Positions 5,501 through 14,172 of a stretch of DNA of 64,000 nt are shown piece after piece. Both the position numbers and the translations under genes were made by a program. The notes under the pieces are model-generated. The model had not been told where the DNA came from. It searched no databases and saw only the letters and a list, made by a program, of their open reading frames with translations. Numbering within the stretch: the first letter of the stretch is position 1; every line of letters starts with the position of its first letter. Origin of the DNA: Blautia argi (GTDB lineage Bacteria > Bacillota > Clostridia > Lachnospirales > Lachnospiraceae); the NCBI RefSeq assembly GCF_003287895.1, contig NZ_CP030280.1:1185501-1249500 (forward strand). The letters run 5' to 3'.

Positions 5501-7834
5501 ATGAAACTAAGTGAATTACAAATAGGGAGTACGGCAACTATACTTGCTGTCGGAGGAGCTGGTGCATTGCGCCAGCATTTCCTGGATATGGGCTTAATTC
5601 AGGGAACAGAAGTAACGGTTGTGAAATACGCGCCTATGGGAGATCCCATAGAGCTGCGGCTGCATGGCTATGAGCTGACCATACGCCTGGAAGATGCAAA
5701 AAATATTGAAGTCAGCAAGGCTCATGAGCCAAAAGCAGAAAAGGAGAAGCATCATGGACCAGAAACCCATCATCCCGGATACGGAGAGGGCGGAAAATTT
5801 CATAACAGAAAGCAGGAAAATCCCCTGTCGGAAAGGGAAACACTGACTTTTGCCCTTGTGGGAAACCAGAATTGCGGAAAAACAACCCTGTTTAATCAGC
5901 TCACAGGCTCCAAACAGCACGTGGGAAACTTTCCGGGGGTTACGGTGGACAGAAAGGACGGCGTTATCCGAGGCTATGACAATACTCTGATTACCGATTT
6001 GCCGGGAATTTATTCCATGTCCCCTTATAGCAGTGAAGAAATTGTAACCAGAGAGTTTGTGATTGGCGAAAAGCCAAAGGGTATTATTAATATTGTAGAT
6101 GCTACCAATATTGAGAGAAATATGTATCTGACCATGCAGCTTCTGGAACTGGGCTTTCCCATGGTAGTTGCTTTGAACATGATGGACGAGTTAAGGGAAA
6201 ACGGCGGTTCCGTAAAGGTGAATGAAATGGAGGCAGCCCTTGGGGTGCCTGTGATTCCTATTTCCGCAGCCAAGGGAGAAGGAATCGAGGAGTTGATTCG
6301 ACATGCCATTCATGTGGCAAAATACCAGGAAAAGCCTTTAAAAACAGATTTCTGCAGTAAGGACGAAGGGATTCACAGGGGTATTCATGCAGTTATGCAC
6401 TTGATTGAAGATCATGCAGCCCAGGCAGAAATTCCTATCCGATTTGCCGCCAGCAAGGTAATGGAAGGGGACAATAAGCTTTTAGAACAGCTGAAACTCA
6501 CGGATCAGGAGAAAAAAATCCTGGAAGAAATCGCAGGACAGACTGAGGTGGAAACCGGCATGGATCGTGCTGCAGCAGTGGCGCAGATGCGTTTCCGCTA
6601 TATTGAAGATGTATGTAGCAGTACTATTGTTAAGCCAAAGGAGAGCAAGGAGCGTATCCGAAGCCGTAAAATGGATCATTTTCTCACCGGAAAGTATACG
6701 GGTATTCCTGCCTTTATTGGTATTATGGGAATTGTATTCTGGCTCACCTTTAACGTTATCGGCGCCTTTTTACAGGGGCTTTTGGAAACAGGAATCACCC
6801 AGCTTACCAATCTGGTAAATCAGGCAATGACAGCAGCCCATGTAAACAGCGTGGTACATTCCCTTGTGATTGACGGTATTTTTAATGGTGTGGGCAGTGT
6901 TTTAAGTTTCCTTCCCATTATTGTCACCCTGTTTTTCTTCCTCTCTATTTTGGAGGACAGTGGCTACATGGCGCGAGTTGCCTTTATTATGGATAAGCTG
7001 CTTCGTAAGCTGGGACTTTCCGGAAGAAGTATTGTGCCTATGCTCATCGGCTTTGGCTGTACAGTCCCTGGCGTTATGGCAAGCCGTACTCTTCCCTCAG
7101 AAAGGGATCGAAAGATGACTATTCTTTTAACTCCGTTTATGAGCTGTACGGCAAAGTTGCCTATCTATGCCTTTTTTACAGCAGCCTTTTTTCAGAAGTA
7201 TGAAGCTCTGGTTATGATTGGGCTGTATGTTTTCGGTATTGTTATGGGTATTCTCATGGCATTGATTTTCAAGAAGACAGCCTTTAAGGGAGAGGCAGTT
7301 CCTTTTGTTATGGAACTTCCGAATTACCGTATGCCGGGAGCGAAAAATGTGGGGCATCTTTTGTGGGATAAGGCAAAGGATTTCTTGCAGAGAGCATTTA
7401 CTGTTATCTTTGTTGCAACCATCATTATCTGGTTTCTGCAGAACTTTGATACAGGGCTTAACATGGTATCTGACTCCCAGGACAGTATTCTGGCATTGGC
7501 AGCAGGCTTTTTGGCTCCTGTGTTTGCGCCGGTAGGCTTTGGCGACTGGAGGATTATCACTGCTTTGATTTCCGGCTTTTTAGCAAAAGAAAGCGTGGTA
7601 TCTTCCCTGACTGTGCTTTTCGGAAGCACCGCTCTTTTACAGAGCAGCCTGGCGATTCCTGGAGCAGCAGCGCTTCTGATTTTCTGTCTGCTCTATACCC
7701 CGTGTGTGGCAGCCATTGCGTCTGTAAAACGAGAACTGGGTGGAAAATGGGCAGCAGCTATGGCGCTGGGACAGTGTGTGATTGCATGGATAGCAGCTTT
7801 TGTTATGTATCATCTTATACTGCTGTTTATGTAG
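5501..7834 (+). CDS. feoB: Ferrous iron transporter, FeoA-FeoB fusion
   Basis: A 777-aa fusion for Fe(II) uptake. Residues 1-~75 are a FeoA SH3-like domain (MKLSELQIGSTATIL). A His-rich linker follows (HHGPETHHPGYG). The FeoB G domain has G1 GNQNCGKTT at 121-129, the switch region NFPGVTVDR, G3 DLPGIYS, G4 NMMD and G5 PISAAKG. The rest is the polytopic permease with the conserved GFGCTVPGVMASRTL and CTAKLPIYAFFTAAFF core segments. Start ATG 5501 follows AAGGAGAT; a longer open frame lacks such a site. It lies 32 nt after the P1B ATPase and ends at a strong terminator. The fusion replaces the separate feoA and feoB genes of many bacteria. Confidence 0.96.
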   Translation: MKLSELQIGSTATILAVGGAGALRQHFLDMGLIQGTEVTVVKYAPMGDPIELRLHGYELTIRLEDAKNIEVSKAHEPKAEKEKHHGPETHHPGYGEGGKFHNRKQENPLSERETLTFALVGNQNCGKTTLFNQLTGSKQHVGNFPGVTVDRKDGVIRGYDNTLITDLPGIYSMSPYSSEEIVTREFVIGEKPKGIINIVDATNIERNMYLTMQLLELGFPMVVALNMMDELRENGGSVKVNEMEAALGVPVIPISAAKGEGIEELIRHAIHVAKYQEKPLKTDFCSKDEGIHRGIHAVMHLIEDHAAQAEIPIRFAASKVMEGDNKLLEQLKLTDQEKKILEEIAGQTEVETGMDRAAAVAQMRFRYIEDVCSSTIVKPKESKERIRSRKMDHFLTGKYTGIPAFIGIMGIVFWLTFNVIGAFLQGLLETGITQLTNLVNQAMTAAHVNSVVHSLVIDGIFNGVGSVLSFLPIIVTLFFFLSILEDSGYMARVAFIMDKLLRKLGLSGRSIVPMLIGFGCTVPGVMASRTLPSERDRKMTILLTPFMSCTAKLPIYAFFTAAFFQKYEALVMIGLYVFGIVMGILMALIFKKTAFKGEAVPFVMELPNYRMPGAKNVGHLLWDKAKDFLQRAFTVIFVATIIIWFLQNFDTGLNMVSDSQDSILALAAGFLAPVFAPVGFGDWRIITALISGFLAKESVVSSLTVLFGSTALLQSSLAIPGAAALLIFCLLYTPCVAAIASVKRELGGKWAAAMALGQCVIAWIAAFVMYHLILLFM

Positions 7835-7875
7835 AAAATGGAAAGAAGATAAAAAATAAGAGAAAAGAGTTCAAA

Positions 7876-7920
7876 AAAGGCTGCTTCGGAAAAGCTACAG
7901 ACTTTCCGGAGCAGCCTTTT
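7876..7920. terminator. Bidirectional terminator between feoB and mntP
   Basis: AAAGGCTGCTTCGGAAAAG pairs with CTTTCCGGAGCAGCCTTTT across a short loop, with A-run upstream and T-run downstream, so it can terminate both convergent transcripts. Confidence 0.9.
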
Positions 7921-7922
7921 GT

Positions 7923-8486
7923 TTAGCCAAATAGATGTTCAATCAGAATTTTCAATCCAATGAGAATCAAAATGATTCCTCCTACAGCCTCTGCATAATT
8001 TCCCAGTTTACCGCCAATGCGGTTTCCCAGAAACACGGCAAGAACGCTGATGAGAAAGGTTGTGACAGCAATAAGACAGACTGCTGGCAGGATACTTACC
8101 TGAAGAAAGGCAAAGCTGATACCAACAGCCAGTGCATCAATGCTTGTGGCAACTGCAAGGAGCAGAATTTCCTTCCCGGAAATAGTATCTGTGCAGGCTG
8201 TATATTCGTCCTTCTCTTCTCCGGATTCCCGTATCATGTTGAGCCCAATAAAGCCTAAAAGAAGAAAGGCAATCCAATGGTCAATAGAAGTGATGAGGGC
8301 TTCAAAGTGTGTGCCGACCCACCAGCCGAAAAGAGGCATAGCCCCCTGAAAGATTCCAAAGGCAAGCCCCAGAAGCAGGGCGTATTTTTTTATATTCTTT
8401 TTTAAAGAGATTCCCTTGGCAAAGGATACAGCGCAGGCGTCCATGGAAAGGCCTACACCAATAAAAAAGACGGATGCTAAACTCAT
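7923..8486 (-). CDS. mntP: Manganese efflux pump MntP
   Basis: A 187-aa membrane protein with six hydrophobic segments, matching the MntP (YebN) family. The duplicated motif is clear: GLSMDACAVSFAKG in the first half and ATSIDALAVGISFA in the second, each with the Asp needed for Mn2+ transport. A soluble loop rich in acidic residues (RESGEEKDEY) lies between the halves. It follows the ArsR-type regulator by 26 nt in the same operon, which suggests metal-dependent derepression. No yybP-ykoY-like manganese riboswitch was seen, since the ArsR gene fills the leader. Confidence 0.93.
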   Translation of the reverse strand: MSLASVFFIGVGLSMDACAVSFAKGISLKKNIKKYALLLGLAFGIFQGAMPLFGWWVGTHFEALITSIDHWIAFLLLGFIGLNMIRESGEEKDEYTACTDTISGKEILLLAVATSIDALAVGISFAFLQVSILPAVCLIAVTTFLISVLAVFLGNRIGGKLGNYAEAVGGIILILIGLKILIEHLFG

Positions 8487-8512
8487 GTAATTTCCTCCTG
8501 GGTGTTGTGGTT

Positions 8513-8875
8513 TTATAGCTGTATGCAGGAAATTTCCATCATTTCCTCAATCATTTTGTGAAGGGACTGAGCCTTTTTGGAAAGGCTGGCGCGGTAATAG
8601 GTTTCTTTGCCATCTCTTCTGGATTCAATGAGTCCGCTGCTTCTTAAAAGGCGCAGATGATGTGCCACAGCCGGACTGCTCATTTCCATCATGGCAGAAA
8701 TATTGATGACGCATTCTTCGCAGTGACAGAGAATCCAGAAGATGCGGATACGGGAAGGATCGCTTAACTGTTTGAAAATCGCAGATACAAGCTCAAAATT
8801 TTCTGTGGCGGGCATGTGCTGTAAAAGCTGTTCCTTGGACTGTCCGTGTTGATGTGGTAATGTATGTTGTTCCAT
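8513..8875 (-). CDS. ArsR/SmtB-family metal-responsive repressor
   Basis: A 120-aa winged-helix repressor. The N-terminus is His-rich (HTLPHQHGQ). The core has LSDPSRIRIFWIL, then the alpha3-type thiol site CHCEECVINIS, then the recognition helix SSPAVAHHLRLLRSSGLI and the wing ESRRDGKETYYRAS. Cys residues at the ELCVCDL-equivalent position suggest sensing of a soft or borderline metal. It is the first gene of an operon with mntP. A perfect inverted repeat sits just upstream of it. The inducing metal cannot be decided from the sequence; Mn, Zn, Cd or Fe are all possible. Confidence 0.92.
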   Translation of the reverse strand: MEQHTLPHQHGQSKEQLLQHMPATENFELVSAIFKQLSDPSRIRIFWILCHCEECVINISAMMEMSSPAVAHHLRLLRSSGLIESRRDGKETYYRASLSKKAQSLHKMIEEMMEISCIQL

Positions 8876-8893
8876 AATAAATCCTCCTAGTAC

Positions 8894-8920
8894 AATCTGT
8901 CATATAGTGTAACACAGATT
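8894..8920 (-). promoter_or_regulatory. Inverted-repeat operator upstream of the arsR-mntP operon
   Basis: AATCTGT (8894-8900) and ACAGATT (8914-8920) form a perfect 7-bp inverted repeat separated by 13 nt, immediately before the ribosome binding site of the ArsR gene. On the minus strand an extended -10 (TGTTACACT) lies inside the repeat. The layout fits an autoregulated ArsR-type promoter. Confidence 0.65.
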
Positions 8921-9005
8921 TGCGGTTTGGAAAACACCCTTGCATAAGGAAGACGATTTTTGTTAAAATAAAAGCAGGAAGCACAAAAGGTGATGAGGGA
9001 GAACT

Positions 9006-10825
9006 ATGAAACGGATTTTAAAAAAGACATGGGCAGTAATAACCTGTAATCTGGGAAGCCTGCTGCTGTTTGAGGCTGGCTACAGGATTGCGTCCTTTGT
9101 GCTCATGACACAGCTTATTCATGCTGCTGTGGATTTTTCTTTAAAACAACAGAAGTTCAGCTATCTGACAGCAGAAAACTTTGGGGAATTTTTGTCCGCA
9201 CCTCTGTCTGTTGTACTTTTTTTGCTGCTGCTTTTCCTGCTTTTGCTGCTTTTTTTAATTGAGGTTTCCGCGTTGTTTTCAGGCTTTGCCTGTTCCTATC
9301 AGAAACAGAAACTTTATGCCAGTGATATGCTGCTTCTGGGGCTTTACAGAACCTGTTCTTTTTTGCGGCACAGCAGAATTTCCTGGATTTTCGGGGCTGC
9401 CTTCTCTGCACCGTTTTTTACTGCGTATTTTATTGTCCGGGAAATTTCTTATATCCGGCTTTTGAAGTTTACTGCCCTGCATTTATACAAATCCGCAAAG
9501 AATCCTGGTTTTCTGTATTTTGGGATTGGCCTTTTGCTGGTCGGGTCTTTTTTCTGTGTATTTATGCTGCCTTATGCCATTTTGGAAAAAGAAAAAAGCA
9601 GGGCTGCTTTTCTCAGAGGGCTTCGGTTGCTGAAAAGACAGTGGAAAAAAACGCTGTCAGGATTTGTGATTCTGCATGGGATTATGACAGTCTTTCTTTT
9701 TGGTCTGTATTTTGTTACTATGGCAGGTATGACAGCTCTGGTTTCTTTTCATGTAGCCACGGAAAATAAAATCAGTCAGGTGTTGATTTACAGTGACTGG
9801 ATTGAAATGAGTCTGGGGATTGCTGCAGGCGCAGTGCAGCTTACCGTGAGCCTTGCCTTTGTGTATGTAATTTATGCCAGATTTCATACGCACTCTAAGG
9901 AGGAGGTCTTTCTTTATCGGCATATGGAACAATATGCCTGGTTTTCAAAAGTGGGAAAAAGAAGAGCGGCAGCCATGCTTACGGCGCTATTTGTTGCAGG
10001 GGAAGGGCTGTGCCTGCTTTTTCTTGCACAGAGTCATAATGTTTCCCTGGAGCGTCTTACTGCAGATACAGGGATTACAGCCCACAGGGGAGGCGCAAGA
10101 ATGGCACCGGAAAATACCATAAGCGCGCTGGAGCAGGCTATATCCACAGGGGCGGATATGGCCGAGATTGATGTGCAGGAAACCAGGGACAAGGAATTAA
10201 TCCTTTTGCATGACGACTCCTTAAAGCGGACAGCAGGAGTCAGCAAAAGGTGTGGGAAATGGATCTGGCACAGATAGAGAAGCTGGACGCAGGCGTCAGC
10301 TTTCATCAGAAATTCCGGGAGAGCACATTCCTACGCTTCCTGAAACCCTTAAATTTTGTAAAGGAAGACTGGACTTAAATATAGAGATTAAGTATAATGG
10401 TAAGAACAGGGGAATTGGTTTACAGGGTAGTCCGGGAAATCCGGGAAGCCGGGTTTGAGGATTACTGTGTGGTGACCTCTATGAATTACGAATTTTTACA
10501 GCAGATAAAAGAAATTGCGCCGGAAATCCGTACCGGATACATTATGACAATGACCTATGGCAGCATTTCTGATATTACTGCGGCAGATTTTTTCAGTGTA
10601 AAGCATACTTATATTACAGAGCCGTTTGTAGAGGAAGCCCATGAAATGGGAAAGGAAGTACACGCCTGGACAGTGAATCAAAGGGGAGATGTCCGGCGTA
10701 TGATTGATATGGGAGTGGACAATCTGATTACAGACGATCCGGTTATGGTGCGGAAGGTGCAGAGCCGGGAGAGCGGTAGCAGTACCGGGTACAGAGAACT
10801 GCTTGGATATGCGTTTGGAATTTAG
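9006..10825 (+). CDS. Membrane-anchored glycerophosphodiester phosphodiesterase (frameshifted as sequenced)
   Basis: The N-terminal ~330 residues form a polytopic glycerophosphoryl diester phosphodiesterase membrane domain. It is followed by a GDPD TIM barrel starting at TAHRGGARMAPENT, with the catalytic EIDVQ and LLHDDSLKRT. The first frame stops at 10277. Homology continues in two other frames to 10825 (CKGRLDLNIEIKYN, then FEDYCVVTSMNYEFLQQ and ending with NLITDDPVMV). Three single-base indels explain this, each in a homopolymer: AAAA at 10245-10248 (one A too few), GGG at 10317-10319 (one G too few) and GGGG at 10409-10412 (one G too many). With these corrected the product is about 606 aa. 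It would release glycerol-3-phosphate from glycerophosphodiesters or teichoic acid at the membrane. A sequencing artefact is more likely than a pseudogene. Confidence 0.85.
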
Positions 10826-10838
10826 CGGGAGGAAGTAA

Positions 10839-12031
10839 ATGGCAAAAAAAAGAAAAAAGGGGAGAGCCTTTAAAGCAGAGTATTATGATTACAATCTGGT
10901 GGCAGTGGTGATACTGCTCACCTGCTTTGGGCTGGTTATGCTTTATAGTACCAGTGCTTACACGGCATTGGTGGAAAGTCACAACGATATGGAGTATTTC
11001 GCTAAGCAGGGCGATTATCGGCGCCTGCAGTATTGTAGGAGCTCTGATTATTTCCAGATGGGACTATCACTGGCTGTATTATCTGGGTGGCATTCTTTAC
11101 TGGCTGTCTTTGTTCTTGATGTTTCTGGTAAAATTTACGCCTCTTGGGGTGGAGGTAAACGGTGCGAGAAGATGGCTGAACTTTGGGATTGACGCTTTGC
11201 AGTTTCAGCCTGCAGAGATAGCAAAGATTGCGGCAATTACTTTTATTCCCTGTCTGATTATGAAAATGGGAAAAAAGATTGCTACCAGAAAGGGTTTCTG
11301 GAAGTTGATGTTCTACGGAGGGGCACTGGCTGCAGCAGCTTTGTTTTTTACAGATAACTTAAGTACTGCCATTATCATTGGCGGGATTACGGGCTTTATG
11401 ATTTTTATTGCACACCCCAACCAGAAAATGTTTTTGAAAATCATGGGAGTTCTGGCAGTGGTTTTGATTGTTGGAAGAATTATCCTGCAGATGACTCTGG
11501 GCGGTATTCAGATTGACATGAACGAGGTAGAGAACTTCCGTCTGAAGCGTGTCTTGGTATGGTTAAATCCGGAGCAGTATTCTTCAGCAGGCGGTTATCA
11601 GATTATGCAGGCTTTGTATGCCATCGGAAGCGGCGGCTTTTTCGGCAAAGGACTGGGAAACAGTGTACAGAAGCTGGGACCTGTGCCGGAAGCGCAAAAT
11701 GATATGATTTTTTTCCATTGTCTGCGAGGAATTAGGAGTGTTCGGCGGACTGATTGTCATTGTCCTCTTTGGATATCTTTTATATCGTCTGTTCTTTATT
11801 GCACAAAATGCGAAGGATTTCTACGGCTCTCTTATGGTTAGCGGAATTATGGTACATATTGCCCTGCAGGTTGTTTTAAACATTTGTGTAGTGCTAAACT
11901 GGATACCCACCACAGGAATTACCCTGCCTTTTGTCAGCTACGGAGGTACGTCTATTTTGTTCTTAATGGTGGAAATGGGAATTGCTCTGAGTGTTTCCAG
12001 GAAAATCGGATTTGAAAAAGAAAAGGGTTGA
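10839..12031 (+). CDS. FtsW/RodA/SpoVE family SEDS protein (frameshifted as sequenced)
   Basis: A SEDS peptidoglycan glycosyltransferase of about 397 aa, read in three frames. The start (MAKKRKKGRAFKAEYYDYN) follows GGAGG. Frame 1 carries the first membrane segment (GLVMLYSTSAY). The second frame carries GVEVNGARRWLNFG and FRLKRVLVWLNPEQYSSAGG. The third carries GITLPFVSYGGTSILFLM, the conserved C-terminal motif. The breaks are one extra G at 11009-11011 and one extra T in the T7 run at 11708-11714; removing them restores AKQAIIGAC and NDMIFSIVCEELGVFGG. The motifs favour FtsW or SpoVE over RodA, but paralogues cannot be separated here. It follows the GDPD gene by 13 nt. Confidence 0.88.
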
Positions 12032-12068
12032 CAAATACGGGTAAAGAGGATATACTTTGAACATCAAA
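12028..12068 (+). promoter_or_regulatory. Promoter of the fatty-acid operon with FabT-like operator
   Basis: TTGACA (12028-12033) and TATACT (12051-12056) with 17-nt spacing form a strong SigA promoter overlapping the previous gene's stop codon. TTTGA-ACA-TCAAA (12056-12068) is a perfect palindrome covering the transcription start. It matches the TTTGAnnnTCAAA pattern known for the MarR-type regulator FabT of fatty-acid genes. The identity of the regulator is inference, since no fabT gene is in the window. Confidence 0.78.
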
Positions 12069-12132
12069 ATAATAAAAGCAAATAAATTCCAACAGGAATA
12101 AAAGAATATGTAATTTAAAGGAGATAGGAATC

Positions 12133-12366
12133 ATGTTAGAAAAAATGAGAGAAATTATTGCAGAACAGTTAAATTGCGAGGCAGAAAGCATTCAGATGGA
12201 AACTTCTTTTAAAGAAGATTTAGGTGCAGATTCTCTGGATTTATTTGAATTGGTAATGGCGTTGGAAGATGAATATTCCATTGAAATTCCTTCCGAAGAG
12301 CTTCAGGATCTGACAACTGTTGGCTCTGTTGTGGAATATCTGAAGTCCAAAGGTGTAGAAGAATAA
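12133..12366 (+). CDS. acpP: Acyl carrier protein
   Basis: A 77-aa, acidic, four-helix carrier protein. The phosphopantetheine attachment motif GADSLDLFELVMALE puts the modified serine at Ser34. The start follows AAAGGAGAT. It is the first gene of the fatty-acid cluster and carries the growing acyl chain for FabD, FabG, FabF, FabZ and FabK. A Sfp-type phosphopantetheinyl transferase at 25005 may convert it to the holo form. A hairpin after the gene may raise acpP mRNA relative to the rest of the operon. Confidence 0.97.
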   Translation: MLEKMREIIAEQLNCEAESIQMETSFKEDLGADSLDLFELVMALEDEYSIEIPSEELQDLTTVGSVVEYLKSKGVEE

Positions 12367-12373
12367 AAAACGA

Positions 12374-12433
12374 GGCTGCTGCATAGAGGAGTCGAAACTT
12401 TTCGGCACACTTTATGGAACAGCCCATATTTTT
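12374..12433 (+). terminator. Attenuator-like hairpin between acpP and fabD
   Basis: GGCTGCTGCATA (12374-12385) pairs with TATGGAACAGCC (12413-12424), 10 of 12 positions, followed by a T-rich run at 12427-12433. It belongs to the same sequence family as the hairpins at 3384 and 21625. It probably gives partial termination, so that acpP is expressed above the enzymes. Confidence 0.6.
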
Positions 12434-12439
12434 AAGTTG

Positions 12440-12460
12440 ATATTTTGATATACAAAATAT
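12440..12460 (+). promoter_or_regulatory. Second FabT-like palindrome upstream of fabD
   Basis: ATATTTTG-ATATA-CAAAATAT is a perfect palindrome with 8-bp arms. Its core TTTGATATACAAA differs from the TTTGA-N3-TCAAA operator at 12056 in one conserved position. It ends about 10 nt before the fabD ribosome binding site, so it could control an internal promoter. Confidence 0.55.
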
Positions 12461-12482
12461 TTTAAAAACAAAGGAGTATGAA

Positions 12483-13409
12483 ATGGGCAGGACAGCATTT
12501 ATTTTTCCGGGTCAGGGCGCACAGTACGCAGGCATGGGAAAGGATTTTTACGAGCAGATTCCTCTGTGCAGACAGGTTATGGATATGGCAGGTGAAATTG
12601 CAGAGTTAGATTTAAAGAAACTCTGTTTTGAAGAAAACGAACAGCTTCATATTACGGAATTTACTCAGATTGCCATGATAGCCGTGGAGGCAGCTATTTT
12701 AAAGGCATTGGAAGCAGAAGGCATAAGACCTCAGGTAGCCGCTGGCTTAAGCCTGGGAGAATATGGGGCAGTGCTTGCAGCAGGGGTTCTGTCCATGGAG
12801 GATACCTTTTCTGTGGTAAGAAAAAGAGGCATTTACATGCAGGAGGCAGTTCCAGAGGGTGGCGCTATGTCTGCCGTGTTGGGTTTATCCGGTGAACAGG
12901 TGGAACAAATCTGTGAAAAAGAGCCGGGAATGGTGTCAGTTGCCAATTACAACTGTCCGGGACAGGTAGTCATTACAGGAGAGGCAAGAGCAGTGGAAAA
13001 CGCATCTGAAAAACTGAAGGATGCGGGAGCCAGAAGAGTGCTTCCTTTAAAAGTGTCCGGGCCGTTTCATTCTCCTATGCTGAAGAAAGCAGAAGAAAGA
13101 CTGCGGGAGACATTAAAAGAAATTTCCATACAAAAGCCATGGATTCCCTATGCAGCCAATGTGACCGCAAAATATGTGACAGAAGCACAGGAAGTCAAGG
13201 AGCTTCTGGCGCGCCAGGTGTCCTCTCCCGTGAAATGGCAGCAGTGCGTGGAAACCATGCTTGCAGACCAGGTGGATACTTTTATAGAAGTGGGACCGGG
13301 TAAGACACTCAGCAGTTTTATGCGGAAAATAGACCGAAATGTCAGGGTTCTGAATATACAGACTCTGGAGGATTTTCAGACAGTGGTAAAAGCTTTAAAG
13401 GAAAGATAA
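12483..13409 (+). CDS. fabD: Malonyl-CoA:ACP transacylase
   Basis: A 308-aa enzyme that moves malonyl from CoA to AcpP. Family motifs are FPGQGAQYAGMGKDF at the N-terminus, the nucleophile elbow GLSLGEYGA with the active Ser, the conserved His in KVSGPFHSPML, and VGPGKTLSSFMRK near the C-terminus. The start follows AAAGGAG. fabG begins 12 nt after its stop. Confidence 0.97.
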   Translation: MGRTAFIFPGQGAQYAGMGKDFYEQIPLCRQVMDMAGEIAELDLKKLCFEENEQLHITEFTQIAMIAVEAAILKALEAEGIRPQVAAGLSLGEYGAVLAAGVLSMEDTFSVVRKRGIYMQEAVPEGGAMSAVLGLSGEQVEQICEKEPGMVSVANYNCPGQVVITGEARAVENASEKLKDAGARRVLPLKVSGPFHSPMLKKAEERLRETLKEISIQKPWIPYAANVTAKYVTEAQEVKELLARQVSSPVKWQQCVETMLADQVDTFIEVGPGKTLSSFMRKIDRNVRVLNIQTLEDFQTVVKALKER

Positions 13410-13421
13410 GAGGAGAAAGCG

Positions 13422-14162
13422 ATGTTAGAACAGAAAGTAGCGCTGGTAACAGGAGGCGGCAGGGGAATTGGACGTGCTATTGCCCTGACGCTGGCAGAAT
13501 ATGGGGCAGACGTTGCAGTCAACTACTGCGGCTCCAGAGAAAAGGCAGAGGAAGTGGTGCAGTTTATCCGTCAAAAGGGCAGAAAGGCAGAGGCCTATGC
13601 TTGTAATGTGGCAGATTTCCAGGCATGTAAAGAGATGACAGACCAGGTGATCAAGGATTTTGGCGGTTTGGATATTCTGGTGAATAATGCGGGAATTACA
13701 AGAGATAATCTGCTTATGCGTATGTCAGAGGAAGAATTTGACGCAGTGATTGATACGAATTTAAAAGGCGCGTTTCACACCATGCGTCATGCCGCCCGGT
13801 ATATGCTGAAAAAACGAAGCGGCAGAATCATTAATATTTCTTCTGTATCCGGCGTTTTGGGAAACGCAGGGCAGGCCAATTATGCTGCCAGCAAGGCAGG
13901 AGTTTTGGGACTGACGAAAACAGGAGCAAGAGAGCTGGCGTCCAGAGGAATTACAGTAAATGCTATAGCGCCTGGCTTTATTGAAACAGATATGACAAGC
14001 GTATTAAAAGAAGAGATTCAGGAGGCAGCCTGTCGGCAGATTCCTTTGGGACATTTCGGAAAACCGGAGGACGTGGCAGAAATGGTAGCATTTCTGGCGT
14101 CTGATAAGGCGAGCTATATTACAGGACAGACGTTTTGTGTAGACGGCGGCATGAGTATGTAG
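13422..14162 (+). CDS. fabG: 3-oxoacyl-ACP reductase
   Basis: A 246-aa short-chain dehydrogenase. It shows the cofactor motif [26 protein letters not shown], the catalytic ISSVSG serine and YAASKAG (Tyr and Lys), and the C-terminal [14 protein letters not shown] typical of FabG. It reduces 3-ketoacyl-ACP with NADPH in the elongation cycle. It lies between fabD and fabF with short gaps. Confidence 0.97.
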   Translation: MLEQKVALVTGGGRGIGRAIALTLAEYGADVAVNYCGSREKAEEVVQFIRQKGRKAEAYACNVADFQACKEMTDQVIKDFGGLDILVNNAGITRDNLLMRMSEEEFDAVIDTNLKGAFHTMRHAARYMLKKRSGRIINISSVSGVLGNAGQANYAASKAGVLGLTKTGARELASRGITVNAIAPGFIETDMTSVLKEEIQEAACRQIPLGHFGKPEDVAEMVAFLASDKASYITGQTFCVDGGMSM

Positions 14163-14172
14163 GAGGATAACT

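Noticed and set aside
8876..9005. Manganese riboswitch upstream of the mntP operon
   Set aside because: The space is filled by a short dyad and promoter; no yybP-ykoY-like structure fits.
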